Numbered from the stretch's first letter, positions 1 to 10,582 are shown. The stretch is DNA of 46,807 bases from Pholiota molesta (GCA_014925825.1 JACGCK010000303.1:1-46807), one strand, 5' to 3'. Notes: generated from the letters alone by a model not told the origin. Program-made: numbers and translations.

Positions 1-349
1 TCGATGTTGGAATATGTTCGTTCGGTGGAGAGTGTTGAGAGAGTTAGCTGGTCCCGCCGTCCCGGGACGGAGGTTTGAATCTGGTCACGTGTACATTGGA
101 CGATCGGGACCAGATCACAGATCAGCACTATACCATATTCGGAAATTAGTGCCGTTTTATTTATGGCCCTGCACAGCTGCAGGAGCCATCCAATTGCTGG
201 CCCCCAGTCGCTGCGCGCCTATTTATTGTTGGATCCCCAGCCACCGAATTGAGCAGACTAGTCACTTTAAAGTCTTCCACTACATGCAAGATTTAATTAC
301 CCTTCAAATGCCTTCCCGGTAAGATCCAAGTTCATCTCAACATCCCCGA
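1..349. other. Gene-free left edge
   Basis: The open frame here (14-322) starts without context and has no recognisable domain or splice pattern. A sequence near 87-100 resembles a Pol III B box, but no tRNA fold can be drawn around it. I see nothing else. Confidence 0.5.
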
Positions 350-1027
350 GTCCGAGTCTGACGCCGACCTGCATGGTTAGCAGCCATACGGCTTTCCTGT
401 GAGACCGGCCACCGTCTGGCCCTCGCGCACGCTCAAAGAGGCCAGCGGCGCCTCGGATGTCTTCGACTTCCAATCTCGCATGTCTTCTTAAAAGGCAACC
501 CTACAGCCGACGGCCAAAACTTCCACTTTACCCTTGAGTTGGTCTCTGAGAATGGAATTGGCGCAAAGAAAACCCTCCATCGGATGGATATGTCACCTTC
601 TTACACGGATATGAGCTGTCCCATGCGGGGAATAGTGCAGGTTATGTACGAGAAGGACGGGGTGTTCTGTCTCTACTTCGCCTTGCCCGGCCGCTTTTGA
701 CGTCCCGCTTCGTCCTGGGGTTACAACAGGCGCTTTGTGCTATTTCCTGCTAGATGAGTGATATATGAATTAGTACATGTAAGTACTTAAGTAGTACACT
801 TAGAAATTACATTGTTTCAACAGCTGACAAGGTTTGTACATAAACAGATTTAACAACGACAGAAACGGCTGCCGCCACTGGTGTGCGACGGCGCTCGACA
901 AGCTGATGGAGGGCGGGTATATCGATGGGCCCGTCACAGAAGCCTTTACCAAGTACGAGGAAGATTGTGCAGCGACGTATGGGATAAGATTCTTACGCCC
1001 CGTATTCGGGGTACCTTCTACCAGTGA
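350..1027 (+). pseudogene. Decayed DUF7770-like gene remnant
   Basis: Two stretches look like one fungal DUF7770-type protein. From about 489 to 700 a frame reads NPTADGQNFHFTLELVSENG and ends in a stop after LPGRF. From about 845 a second stretch has the family's NGCRHWCATALDKL-like core (compare GCRFWC in relatives). The typical ending RGTFYQ-stop is present at 1010-1027, but in a different frame from the core. Together with the internal stop and the lack of a good start codon, this points to a decayed gene, although unrecognised introns (for example ending in the acAG near 824 or 844) could explain part of it. DUF7770 proteins have no known function. The family call rests on my memory of its conserved core. 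Confidence 0.4.
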
Positions 1028-2179
1028 ATTGTCGCTGCGCTTGAGCTTGAGTTGCTTAATATGTAGCTGGCCATAATAGATTTGCCGTACAGCAACAGCT
1101 GTATTGGGGTATATTTACCGGAGGCAACATGTCTTCATTCTCCGGAGTCTGTACTAGTCCAAGCTGTGCCCGCACTTCTTTGCGTCGTTCAGTGGCAACT
1201 TAAAGCGTCATCTGATCTTAACTGAGCCAGAGGCGCATCAAGCGCCTAGCCATGCTTCATTGCTTGCGCGCCATGTAGCTCGCAGCTCACGAGCCCACGC
1301 ACCAGAATGCACTAAAATGCCTTATTAGGAACCGACACGACCTGAAAAATAAAGCGGCAAAGGAGAAAAACAAAGTTGGGCATCTAAATGGCCTAGGCTC
1401 ATGTGTTTCATCTCTCTCTCTCTTTTATTTTAACTCCCTGTCCTGTCAATGTTTTGCACTGCCTCACTCAATACGCTTTGAATAAAATCTGAGATTCCCC
1501 AAGGCTCTGTGTTTCTGTGGTAAATTACAGGGAATAGAGGAAGGGATCTTTATGGTCAATACCGTTTCGTAACATGGGCGCTCTTAAAAAAGGGTCTACT
1601 AGTATGCTGGTCAAGGGTATAGCAATGTGGTTGTATCTAAGATCTAGAATAATAGAGCGACCTCGGATGCCACTTGACATTGTCCAATGAAATTGTTAAA
1701 TTCTCCACCGATATACCTTCGAGAACTGGGATAGATTGCATGAAGCGAATACCGTTTAAATTTTTATCAATTGGGACGGCGAGGTCCACGTCTTCGGCGT
1801 TGGGGAGTAGGTGTCGTATGCTAACAAGATGGGCCCCCCGGAATGACATGAGGAAATGTTTCCAGCCTTCGCAAAGAAGAGAAAAGCGTCGTTGCTTTGA
1901 ATACTAAATATGGTAATAACTCCCTTAAAATGAAGCACAGGCACCATTGCGGCTGTGCCCCACCACCTAAATTGGGCGATCCAAGCGCAATAGCGCCTTA
2001 GATCCACATGGTGAGATCTACGCGACGCGAGGACGTGACTGGCGCCAATTCCCATCGCACTCCTTTGTCCCTTCGTTTTGGAGGAGCTGGGATTATTTAA
2101 AGCGCCAGCTTTTCGCTTGGATTTTCCATCCTTCCCCATTACCTGCAGCCTCTCATCTACTCGAAACTCATCAGCTTCA
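1028..2179. other. Intergenic, with a short unassigned open frame
   Basis: No gene is recognised. On the minus strand 1637-1849 encodes a 70-residue open frame containing LLPNAEDVDLAVPIDKNLNG that looks protein-like but has no start context or family I know; it may be a gene fragment. A TATA-like ttatttaaag about 90 bp before the zinc-finger start codon is a plausible core promoter. Confidence 0.4.
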
Positions 2180-3155
2180 ATGGACTTCAACTTCTCAGCC
2201 AACTTCACAATCACCTACCCGCCCATGAGCTTTGCGGAGCCAAACACCAACTTTGAGCAGGATATACCTGCCTCTTTCCGTTATTCTTTCCCTGGAGAAA
2301 ACCCAAGGTATGTTTATCATTATCCCGCGGAAGGCATGCAACTTACATAAATCCAGCGCTTCAAAAGATTTGGACGAGCTTCAATTCGAATACCACGATT
2401 TCTACAACCCCGAATATCCATCCGACCTGCCTACCATGCCGACGGGCTATCCAGTTTCGGAATACGACGACCTTGACGCCTACTTCTCTTCGCCACCCTC
2501 CGAGCCTGAACTCTCTCTCTGGGATGATATCTCTACCTTTGCTAGTTCAAGCACGGAGACATCTCCCGCACCCGCTGCCCGTCCAATTATTAGCCACGAG
2601 AACTCATTGTCGTCCTTCCCTTCTCCTGCATCCTTCCTTTCTCCTGCATCCTTCCCTTCCCCTGCATCCTTCCTTTCTCCTGCATCCTTCCTCTCTCCTG
2701 CATCCTTCCCTTCTCCTGCATCTTTCCCATCTCCTGCACTCCAACCTGCAACTCTGTCATTTGCCGATCTAGCCACCATGGATAGCTCCACACCACCTCA
2801 CCCCGAGCCCCTGTATCTCCACGACCGCGAGCCAAGCTCCGCTAGCAGCAACGCTTCCGAACGTCACTCGAGCAGCTGCGCCTCCGAGTCCGACGACGCA
2901 GGCGCCACGCCTCCACCGCCCAAAGCGCGGCGCATTCCTGGAAGGAAATACTGGTGCGGTTTGTGCCCGCATTTCTATACCTCTTCCAAGGGTGACTTGA
3001 CGCGCCATATGGAGTCGCGGGCGCATAAGGTGCCTAGCCATGTTTGTCTGCACTGTGACAAGAAGTACACGCGCGCGGACGCGCTGAAGCGCCACTCGAA
3101 AGCGAACAAATGTGTCCGGAAACTAAAGGCGGGCGTAAAGAAGGAATTATCCTAA
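2180..3155 (+). CDS. C2H2 zinc-finger protein, probable transcription factor
   Basis: Two coding exons, 2180-2307 and 2357-3155, with an intron GTATGT..CAG in phase 2, give 308 residues. The ATG at 2180 is chosen because it is the first in frame after a TATA-like promoter and gives a clean acidic, Ser/Pro-rich N-terminus. Residues about 129-170 are seven copies of a six-residue unit (SFPSPA/SFLSPA). The C-terminus carries two adjacent fingers: C243-x2-C246-x12-H-x5-H, and C273-x2-C276-x12-H-x5-C, so the second is C2HC rather than C2H2. A basic tail rich in Lys follows (KLKAGVKKEL). Such fingers bind DNA in the nucleus, but target and pathway cannot be read from the sequence. The acidic and Ser/Pro-rich half could be an activation region, which is inference. 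The neighbours do not suggest a role. Confidence 0.85.
2613..2738 (+). repeat. 18-bp coding minisatellite, seven units
   Basis: Seven head-to-tail copies of an 18-bp unit (consensus tccttcccttctcctgca) encode SF[P/L]SPA inside the zinc-finger gene. Differences between units are mostly t/c changes, which keep Phe and Ser and swap Pro for Leu. Unit length is a multiple of three, so copy-number change keeps the frame. Confidence 0.95.
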
Positions 3156-4180
3156 GGCTTCGAAAGTGGCCTCGGGAGGGGAGTACTTGGTTCCATAGTT
3201 GTTGTTTTTCGCATTATACCCTCATCTTCCCGGATAGATTGCAATTTTTCAATGTCCTGTTCTCGGCTGTAAGATTTGTATCATCTACTTTTATGCTTGT
3301 AAATATTGTACTTTGCTACGATTTTGGTGTCTTTTGTCTCAATTAAATTCTATGAAGTCAACACGCAGCGGCCGCCACTGGCAATGGCGACAAAGGCCAA
3401 CTTGGGCGACATCTACATTTTCACGCTTTTGTTCTCCCAGCCTCGACCACATTCCTCCACATTGGCATGCCGTTTTCCTTCCGCCCATGCAGGACTTCAG
3501 AGAGTGGCAACCTTGTAACCCAGGGAGTCCAAAGTTGTCTCTATCGAGGCAGCTTGTGAGTATTCATCACAGGAAGAAATATCTGCCATAATTTACCCAG
3601 ATGAATAGGAAAACCTCGTTGCAGCATGCCAGATGTTTTGATACACTAAACTCTATCATGAGTGTTCGGTTCGTTTTTCACCTCCTGTTGAACACAAGCT
3701 GAACGTTGGATATAAGTAACCGGTATGTAAGTAGGTCCCATCCTGTGCCCCGAAAATACAAATTCACACGAAGAAGTCGAACTGAATTCGGCATGCCTCG
3801 AGTTGCGCCACGCAGGTTTTACCCTGACTGTATGTCAGTCCAGAGAGATACAGAACCCGCGGGTTTTGCGAGGTTTTGCTGCGCTCAAAGTATCGTTTTT
3901 TGCACTTGGTCCTTCCGCGCGAAGAAAGCACAGGATCCGGGACGAATTTATTTTTGATACCACGGCCTCCGCCTGTGACGGTGGAGAGACGTGAAATGAG
4001 CTAGAGGATCCACGCCGCCCGCGCGTGTTGATAAAAGAAGCATGTGGTGGAAAGAGTTCAGTTCGGTCCGTCCCTCTTTCCCTTTCACTTCCCGTCTCCT
4101 AGTCACGACAACGCTCCTGCGAGGACGCTTAGCGTAGCCTGGCCTTGATTTCAGATTATTGATAATCGCGGTGTTTGGTC
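3156..4180. other. Intergenic between zinc-finger and coiled-coil genes
   Basis: This holds the probable 3' UTR of the zinc-finger gene and the promoter and 5' leader of the next gene; the last 100 bp before the start are rich in C and T. The open frames at 3306-3994 lack start context, splice sites and any known domain. Nothing else is seen. Confidence 0.5.
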
Positions 4181-5857
4181 ATGTCGTTGTTCGCCAATTT
4201 CCTGAACACAGCCTACGACTATCTCTCCCCACCAGCCTCCCCTCTCCGAACACCCCACGCCATCCCCGTCTCACGCGAACCATCCGCGTCTGTATCGCCG
4301 TTGAAGGAACGGTTGGATGCCGCTTGCCAATCCCCCACCAGCACCCTCGCTCATCTCTCGCCCAACTCCATGCGTCGCGAACTCGATGTCACCAAGCACG
4401 ATCTCGCGCGCGCCCACGTCGACTCCACCCAGCTGAAGGAGCGCTGCAAGATGCTCGAGAAGACCCTCAAGGAGACCCGCGAGCTCCTGCGCACGCGCGA
4501 GGCCGAGCTCGAGAAGCTGCGCCGCGAGCGCGACAGAGAACGGGCCATGGCCGAGCGCAGGCGCAGCGACGTCGGGCCCCAGTACCAATCGCAGCAGCAT
4601 CTAGGGACGGGCGGCCCACGTAATGCCGGCGGCTCGCTCGACACGCGCATGTCGTCTGCGGACCTCGCGAGGCAGATGCATGGGCATGGCAACAACCACG
4701 ATGACCGTGCATGGCGCACCCCCTCGCCCTCCCGCAACTCCTCGGCCTCGGCATCGACGTCGGCATCCATGAGCGCCAGCAGCGCCGGGACAGGCCTGAG
4801 TGCCAGCCAGGAGGAGGATCGGGCACGTTTCCGCAGCGCCGAGACGTATATGACTCGCATCGATAGTTGGTCGGGCGCGCAGGTCCTGCAGGCGGTTCAT
4901 GATATCAACTCGGAGATCCTTCAGTTCTCAGCTTCGGCAACCGAGATGTGCAATTTCTTACCTGCACCAGCCTCGCCCTCGAATCCACGGCTGGCGTCCG
5001 TCCTCCAGGATACGACGGCTCGCATCGGCCCAAACATGACTCGCATTCTCGCGAGCCGCGATCACTCGCAAGAACCGCTCCTTGTACAGCTGGCGCTGCA
5101 AGGCTGCGTCTCGCTCTGCATCGCCCGCGCGCTGAACTCCTTCTGCATCGGCTTCCCCTCGAAGTCCGACGCCGTGCTCGCGCAGATCTACAACAGCATG
5201 CGCGTCACGGAGCCGCAGCCCACCTCCGCGAAGTGGCGCGCGCTGACGCACCAGCACATCCACACCATATACCCGACGCTGACGGAGTACAGCGTCAACG
5301 AGCTCGCGGACACGATCCTGCGGTGGTGCACCGACATCTTCCTGCTCGCGAACTGCCAGTCGTTCGCGCCCCCGCCGCCCGCCGTGCAGAGCCCCGCCTC
5401 CTCGCCCACGCTGTCGATCTCGCCGCCGAGCGCCGCGCCGCCGCCGAGCCCCGGCGCGCAGCTGCGCAGCCTGTACCTGGACCAGATCAAGCGCATCTCG
5501 CACGCGGTGATGCGCCTCGCGAGCGTCACGCGCGAGGAGATCATGTCGACGTCGTTCGAGGTGACCATCGCGGACCCGTCGGGGAGCTTCGTCGCGGGCG
5601 AGATGGTGGATGCGTTCGGCGACTACGGCGAGAGCCACGGCATGGTCCTCGCCACCATGGAGCTGGGGCTCCGGTGCAGCACGCGGGTCAGTGTGCTGGC
5701 GGAAGACGTCGCCCCCAATGGGAATGGACAGCCGGATGAGAAGATGAATGGTGCGCGAGGGGTCGCGAGGGCGGGAGGAGAGGGCATGCTGGAATCGCGG
5801 TTGCTGCTCCAGCCCAAGGTCGTGCTGGAGTCGGTCTTGGAGGTCCTTGATCGGTAG
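4181..5857 (+). CDS. Hypothetical coiled-coil protein, single exon
   Basis: An uninterrupted frame of 558 residues starts at ATG 4181 (MSLFANFLNTAYDYLSPP). Residues about 60-130 form a strongly charged heptad-rich segment (LKERCKMLEKTLKETRELL, then EAELEKLRRERDRERAMAE), which predicts a coiled coil. A Ser/Ala-rich linker follows near 185-210. The C-terminal 330 residues look globular and mostly helical (SAETYMTRIDSWSGAQVLQ), broken by a Pro/Ser-rich insert near 395-430. No signal peptide or membrane segment is seen. The strong G+C bias at third positions and the absence of stops over 1.7 kb support real coding. I recall similar hypothetical proteins in Agaricomycetes but know no function. A role in a coiled-coil assembly is possible and unproven. 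Confidence 0.85.
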   Translation: MSLFANFLNTAYDYLSPPASPLRTPHAIPVSREPSASVSPLKERLDAACQSPTSTLAHLSPNSMRRELDVTKHDLARAHVDSTQLKERCKMLEKTLKETRELLRTREAELEKLRRERDRERAMAERRRSDVGPQYQSQQHLGTGGPRNAGGSLDTRMSSADLARQMHGHGNNHDDRAWRTPSPSRNSSASASTSASMSASSAGTGLSASQEEDRARFRSAETYMTRIDSWSGAQVLQAVHDINSEILQFSASATEMCNFLPAPASPSNPRLASVLQDTTARIGPNMTRILASRDHSQEPLLVQLALQGCVSLCIARALNSFCIGFPSKSDAVLAQIYNSMRVTEPQPTSAKWRALTHQHIHTIYPTLTEYSVNELADTILRWCTDIFLLANCQSFAPPPPAVQSPASSPTLSISPPSAAPPPSPGAQLRSLYLDQIKRISHAVMRLASVTREEIMSTSFEVTIADPSGSFVAGEMVDAFGDYGESHGMVLATMELGLRCSTRVSVLAEDVAPNGNGQPDEKMNGARGVARAGGEGMLESRLLLQPKVVLESVLEVLDR

Positions 5858-6435
5858 ATGGGCAGGCGCTTTCGTCGCCTCCGCGACGCCCGCCTGCCCT
5901 TTTCTTGCGCCTTTTTGGTTCTGCTCAGGTGTCATATGCTTTGAGCTCACGTCTTGCAGTAAAGGTTACCTCTTCTTTACTCTCCTCCATTTCTACGACC
6001 CTGTCGATCGATACACCCAAGACCCAGCTGCGCCTTGCTCCTCGACCACGTTTTCGTGATTTCCTTCGGCTTCTTGAATCCGACTCGCTTTCGACACCAA
6101 TTCAAAATGGGCATCCCAACGCACATCCATTATCTCGCTATTCCATCGAATATAATTTGTTACTCAGCCTCTGGATGGAGATCTCAGAGTGCTTAGATGT
6201 CAACACATCTGCATATGCACCATATGCCACCACCGCCTCGCTCGAGATGCTCTATGTACCCTTAGTATGTACTCATGAATATTCACGATCTGTAAGCACC
6301 TATATGTATGTGTAAACTATTTATTAGGACTTGTCAAAGTTTACTGAAGAATTTTGTCTGTTCAAGCTTGACGTGTGTTTCTTGCACTGTACTTACCGCA
6401 ATAAATTTACTTAATTCGTAGGGTCCGCTGATACT
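5858..6435. other. Intergenic, between coiled-coil gene and eIF5 copy
   Basis: Probable 3' UTR of the upstream gene, then AT-rich DNA. The short open frames 5905-6315 have no features of genes. Similarity to eIF5 stops at about 6436. Confidence 0.5.
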
Positions 6436-7060
6436 CTTTGCCCTTCTTGATCTTAGTGCGCGGGTTCTTCACAATGAACCCAGTCAGCTTGTGCTGCATG
6501 TCGACGCCCGTTCGCGCGCCGCAGGCCTTGCAGCCCGAACAATGCTACTCTCGGCCCTGCCGGCCTTGAGGATATGGAGCCCAGTTTCCGGACTTTTGCA
6601 CGATGCGCACAGCACAACCTTCTCGATGAAGACGTGGAGCAGTCCACGCAGGTGTGCGCCGCTGACGATGTATCTGTCGTCCTTCTTGTCGAACGTGGGC
6701 CTGGGCACCGAGCTCGCAGCTGGAGAATTTGGTGATGTAGGCCGGGGGACGGTTGAGCGCGCGGGCGACGTCGGACATGTTGAGGATGATGGTCCTGATG
6801 CTGTGTCCCTTTCCTTCGGGTTTAGTGGTCAGAATGGGCATGCTGTAGGGCGGTGTCGGTTAGCGGATGCAGAGGATACTCGTGGGGAGGAAAACATACC
6901 GGTAGCGGTAAAATTCGTCATCGATATCGCGGCGAACGTTCACGGTCCTGGAGCCATGCTGGACAAGTGGAATATATTGGAGATATCTGGGCGAATAGCT
7001 TTCCTCCTTTGGTACAGCGATTGGAAACTGAAGCGTGAATCCTTTACATGGACAGAAGAA
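6436..7060 (-). pseudogene. Truncated, frameshifted copy of the eIF5 gene
   Basis: Read on the minus strand, this matches the intact eIF5 gene at 10583 from its 5' leader through the N-terminal domain to the segment after the zinc finger; the C-terminal half is absent. The copy of the start codon is at 6957-6955. One base is lost after codon 4, giving an immediate TGA. An extra base lies in the segment for GAQTTFDEK, four codons (DANR) are missing after NGAH, and another extra base falls after the first Cys pair. The coding intron after FYRYR is still present with its GTATGTTTTCC donor and CCCTACAG acceptor, so the copy arose from DNA and not from spliced mRNA. Homology also extends into the parent's leader (cttctgtcca, ataccaaagg). 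The leader lacks about 60 bp that in the parent hold most of a probable 5' UTR intron. It cannot encode a working factor. Confidence 0.9.
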
Positions 7061-7849
7061 CGGTGGAGCGGCAGAGAGAAGATTTTGGGGATGTGATGAT
7101 GAATGTAAAATAAGGTGGTAGGAATTCAATAGCAGGCTTGAAATTTAGCTTGGCCTGAACTTATACTTGAAACTGGTGCAGAGCATGAGGCATTGGGCAT
7201 TTCCCGCACGGTAATCGGTGACTCGACTTGTGCCACAGCTACAGATAGCTGTACTATGTCGATCCGCGACATAGCCCGTTTCCAGTGCTAATGAACGTCC
7301 AATGATCATGATCATGGTACACTGGTGTACATAAATTTTATGACAGCTATTTGCAAAATACTAGGTCGTGCGATTGTTTATATAGAAGCTCAGATATTGT
7401 AGCTATTGTACATCACAATCATACCCGCATAATCCCCTTTGAATATGCTAATAAGTGTTCATTTTGCGTTGACGGTGGAACAGGGAAGCGCCTAATCTAT
7501 ATTTAGTGACATCAGGTGACCGTCGCGTAGTAGGGTGCCACAATCTAATCGCAATCCTCAACGGCGGCCGCCGTTCCCTTGAGCCAGCAACCTGCAAAGG
7601 ACGCGTTAGCCGATTCCAGCGCTGTATCTTATTTAGTGCGCTTCTTTTTTACGACATTCATCCGAAAATCAACGCTGCCTTCGAGTATACTATACGCCCT
7701 CTTCCACAACATTTTGAAAGTTTTACTTTGACGCAAGATTGAATTTTCGTGCTATAATTGACTCACCAACCATCCTACCTGCACTTCTAAATTTATGGTT
7801 TAAATTCACAGATAACGACCGTGACTTCTAAATTGAGGAGAACACATAA
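7061..7849. other. Intergenic between the two broken gene copies
   Basis: AT-rich sequence without a supported gene. It separates the promoter end of the eIF5 copy from the start of the F-box fragment. No terminal repeats or target-site duplication that would mark a transposon were seen. Confidence 0.45.
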
Positions 7850-8205
7850 GACCCACTACCTGCAAGCCAATGAGCCACATAGAAATACTGGCATCCTTCG
7901 TTAATGGTTGAAGCCCACATCTCGAGGGATCGCGAGTACGGTTGCGGGCGACAGATTTGGATCTGTTGCCTTTCTTTTCAGGTCGAACCACATTTCTTAA
8001 AATTTGAAGCTGCATTTTTTCGGGCGCCGGGGTGCGGATGCTCTTTGATGGAAAAATACACTTTGCAAAGTGTATTTCTTGACACCAACGGTCGGTATAA
8101 CAGGCCTTCGCGGAGGTTGACATGGAGGCTATGGTGACTATTGAATGGGCCTCAGCACCTTCGCTGGAAAGGTTTATGAAGGAAAAAATACTTACATCTA
8201 ACTTG
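7850..8205 (+). pseudogene. Internally deleted fragment of the neighbouring F-box gene
   Basis: This segment aligns with two separate parts of the intact gene at 8417-10006. Bases about 7850-8052 match 9117-9305; shared stretches include ctttcttttcag and ggttgcgg/gggtgcgg followed by atg-ttctttga. Bases about 8113-8205 match 9922-10010, including ttcgctggaaag and the final tctaac. The roughly 620 bp between those parts in the parent are missing and replaced by about 60 bp that hold a perfect 24-bp palindrome. No open frame spans it. It sits 210 bp upstream of the parent in the same orientation, as expected of a tandem duplication followed by deletion. Confidence 0.85.
8054..8077. repeat. Perfect 24-bp palindrome
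   Basis: Twelve bases (aaatacactttg) are followed directly by their exact reverse complement (caaagtgtattt). It lies at the deletion junction of the F-box fragment. A perfect inverted repeat without a loop can form a cruciform and is a known type of deletion hotspot; a link to this deletion is inference. Confidence 0.95.
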
Positions 8206-8416
8206 CATCCAACTTGCATCTGAATCCAACATAATTTCTCCTGCTCTGGCGGTACTATTTTTAGGATCCACTTCCCCGTGAAGTATGTTGCGGCACGAAG
8301 ATGCCGCCTTCTCGACACAATAAATACACAACCGAGTCAGTAGTAGCGTTCAAACCTACCCCATACCTATCCCTTCCTATCTACTGCTCCACCCTCGCCT
8401 GCAGTCGGAATTGAAA

Positions 8417-10006
8417 ATGGTTGACATTCCTACCGAAATCTGGTTCCACATCGCGTCATATCTCCCTAATCAAGAATTGCGCAAGTTATACAGTGTCAAC
8501 AGGGTATTTTTCGAGGCATCGATGAATGCGCGCTGGAAGGAAGTCATTCTCAAGACCCGTAATGTCAGTGATAGGACGCGGATTTTTGAAAGATTGTCGT
8601 AAGCTCCATTCTGATTCGTTTGGCTTGATCACTCGATCAACGTTATCAACCCTCAAGCTGACGGAGTGATATACACAAGCGATCCCTTCATTGCGAGTAG
8701 AGTGAGGTCATTCGCCCTCCAGTACAGTCGAGGGCCCGGGGAGAGCTCCCTTCGTCACGCAGACCCGCTCGCTTTCCGTAACGGTATAATGGACAGTCTC
8801 AGGCTCCTGAAATCTGCTATGCACTCGCCCCGCAATCTCGTGCCTGACTTTATCCGCAAGGTCATGGCCATCACCCCGCACCTCGTCAACCTTTCGCATC
8901 TGGACATCAACTCCTCAGAACTCCCCCCGAAATACGATTTACGCCCGCTTTGCAACGCCTTTTGGACAGCATTTGGCACGCACCTGAGATGCCTGACGCT
9001 GGGAGGGAATGTCGAGAGCTTTCGTGCCATAATGGAAACGGCCCCTATCCTTCCTGCACTTTCTGAATTGCGGCTCGAGTTCACGGACAACATTTTCCGG
9101 CTTCGGGAAGTGGACAGTCCACTGCCAGCAGGTGACGGCATTATCATGGAAATGCTGGCGTCCTTCGTCAATGGGTTATGCCCGCATCTTGAGGGACTGC
9201 GAATATGGTCCTGGGCCACGGAATTGGAGATGTCGTCTTTCTTTTCAGGCCTCACGATATTCCCCAAGCTGCAGTACTTCGGGTTGCGGATGTTCTTTGA
9301 CAATACCGCCCGCGACGCGTCTGGACTACGGAATATACTCTGGAATCATTCTGCGACCTTGAACGCAATCGACCTTCGTCTCAACTCTTCCAGGCTTCAG
9401 CTGAATACCGAACAAGAGGAACCTTTGGCGCGTTTTCTCGTGCAATGCGTCGCTGATCAGAGGTGCTTCTCGCAGGCGCGTTCCTTGGATATTTATCCGA
9501 CAATCAGTTCACGGGGGACGGAGATCGTCCTCACCGCCCTCAAACGGATTTCGAACACGCTCACCAGGCTTACGATTCGCGATCGATACCTCGGTGATGA
9601 GGAGGCCTTGGCGATTATCGATGCGGCTTCTGAATGCTTGCATTTGAAGTATCTTCGTTTGAACGTTTTCAAATTCAGTATTGGAATTATGGATCGCCTG
9701 GCAGCCAGACTCCCTAATCTCGAGACGTTGTGGATTTCGGTTGGGATTCTTGTCCCACAGAATGATGTTACAACATTAGGGGTGCGTGCGTCTGGTTGAC
9801 ATTGGTCTTGGAACACAGGTTGACTCGTTGTCATATACTAGCACGAATTCACAGAGGCACTCAAGACGCGCTCCTACGAGAAGTGGAGATTGAAGGATTT
9901 GTCGATTTGGCAGGGCGGCGCCGAAGTTGATATGGATGCGATGCGCTTGCTGGGCGCCAGCATCCCTTCGCTGGAAAGTTTTTTTGAAGGACAAACGTAC
10001 CTCTAA
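8417..10006 (+). CDS. F-box / leucine-rich-repeat-like protein
   Basis: Three exons, 8417-8598, 8680-9781 and 9842-10006, join in phase to give 482 residues. Residues 1-45 (MVDIPTEIWFHIASYLPNQE, then LRKLYSVNRVFFEASMNARWKEV) fit an F-box: a Pro near the start, an IW/I-SYL core and a conserved Leu/Val pattern. The remainder has irregular Leu-rich segments (LVNLSHLDINS, LRCLTLGG, LSELRLEF, LEGLRIWSW, LKYLRLNVFKF, LETLWISVG) like those of fungal F-box proteins. Family members act as substrate adaptors of SCF (Skp1-cullin) ubiquitin ligases; the substrate is unknown. Such genes are expanded in Agaricomycetes and duplicate easily, and a broken partial copy lies just upstream. The first intron's acceptor is taken as the AG at 8678-8679, because the two nearer AGs are out of phase. 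Confidence 0.85.
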
Positions 10007-10501
10007 CATTTCTTGCCGGAGTGAATTTCCTTTCTCCGAGGATTGACCATGTGTTTGATTATCAAGATTGAGCGTGTTTGGACTGGACTTGCAGTGTGTA
10101 AATGTAATTGGCTTTATACCCCCAATCCCATGAATAAGGATCGATTGACCCCGTTCACAGTATTACATGTAGATGTTGTGCGCAAAGAATGTTCTACAAG
10201 CAAGCGGTGTGTGAAGGTGTGGCACAGGTCGAGTCATCACTCGGGGAATGCCGAGCAGCCAGTGCTCGGCATAAGTTTTGGTGCCCGCGCAAACGTGTGC
10301 AGAAATACGGCTTGTAGCTGAACCACCACCATCTCATCCCTTCCCTCTGCGTCCTCCACGATTTGTCGTCAGATCTCCAACATTCTGTCTCTGCACTCCC
10401 CCCATCCCACCCACATCCTCTTCTGTCCAGGCAGAGGATTCATGCTTCGACCTCCAATTGCTATACCAAAGGATAAAAGATATTTGCCCAGATCTCGTCT
10501 T
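10007..10501 (+). promoter_or_regulatory. eIF5 promoter and pyrimidine-rich leader
   Basis: The stretch from the F-box stop to the probable 5' UTR intron has no gene. From about 10320 to 10440 it is strongly C/T-rich, as is common upstream of highly expressed fungal genes. Part of it (cttctgtcca, ataccaaagg) is conserved in the broken eIF5 copy, so the duplicated unit included promoter-proximal DNA. Confidence 0.55.
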
Positions 10502-10581
10502 GTGAGTATCCAGCCTCTCTTCTCGTTTCTCAGTATCTCATACCCTTAGCTACAGCGCTAAAATACCACTCAACTGCCCAG
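10502..10581 (+). other. Probable 5' UTR intron of the eIF5 gene
   Basis: A GTGAGT donor at 10502 and a tgcccAG acceptor ending at 10581 would define an 80-nt intron ending one base before the ATG at 10583. The sequence between contains a cttag/ctac region usable as branch point. Inferred from splice signals only. Confidence 0.5.
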
Positions 10582-10582
10582 C

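Noticed and set aside
50..110. Possible tRNA because of ggtttgaatctgg, a B-box-like motif
   Set aside because: No acceptor, D or anticodon stem can be formed around it.
4958..5950. 330-codon minus-strand frame opposite the coiled-coil gene
   Set aside because: It is a shadow produced by high G+C at third codon positions of the sense gene; composition is Arg/Ala/Gly-rich without domains.
6436..7060. Retrocopy origin for the broken eIF5 gene
   Set aside because: The coding intron and leader sequence are retained, and there is no poly(A) tract at the end of homology.
8755..9303. Long minus-strand open frame (182 codons) antisense to the F-box gene, with a similar peptide in the frame 7806-8318
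   Set aside because: The shared peptide (PSRCG-PLTKDASISM) is explained by the sense-strand duplication of the F-box gene; codon bias and splicing support the sense strand.
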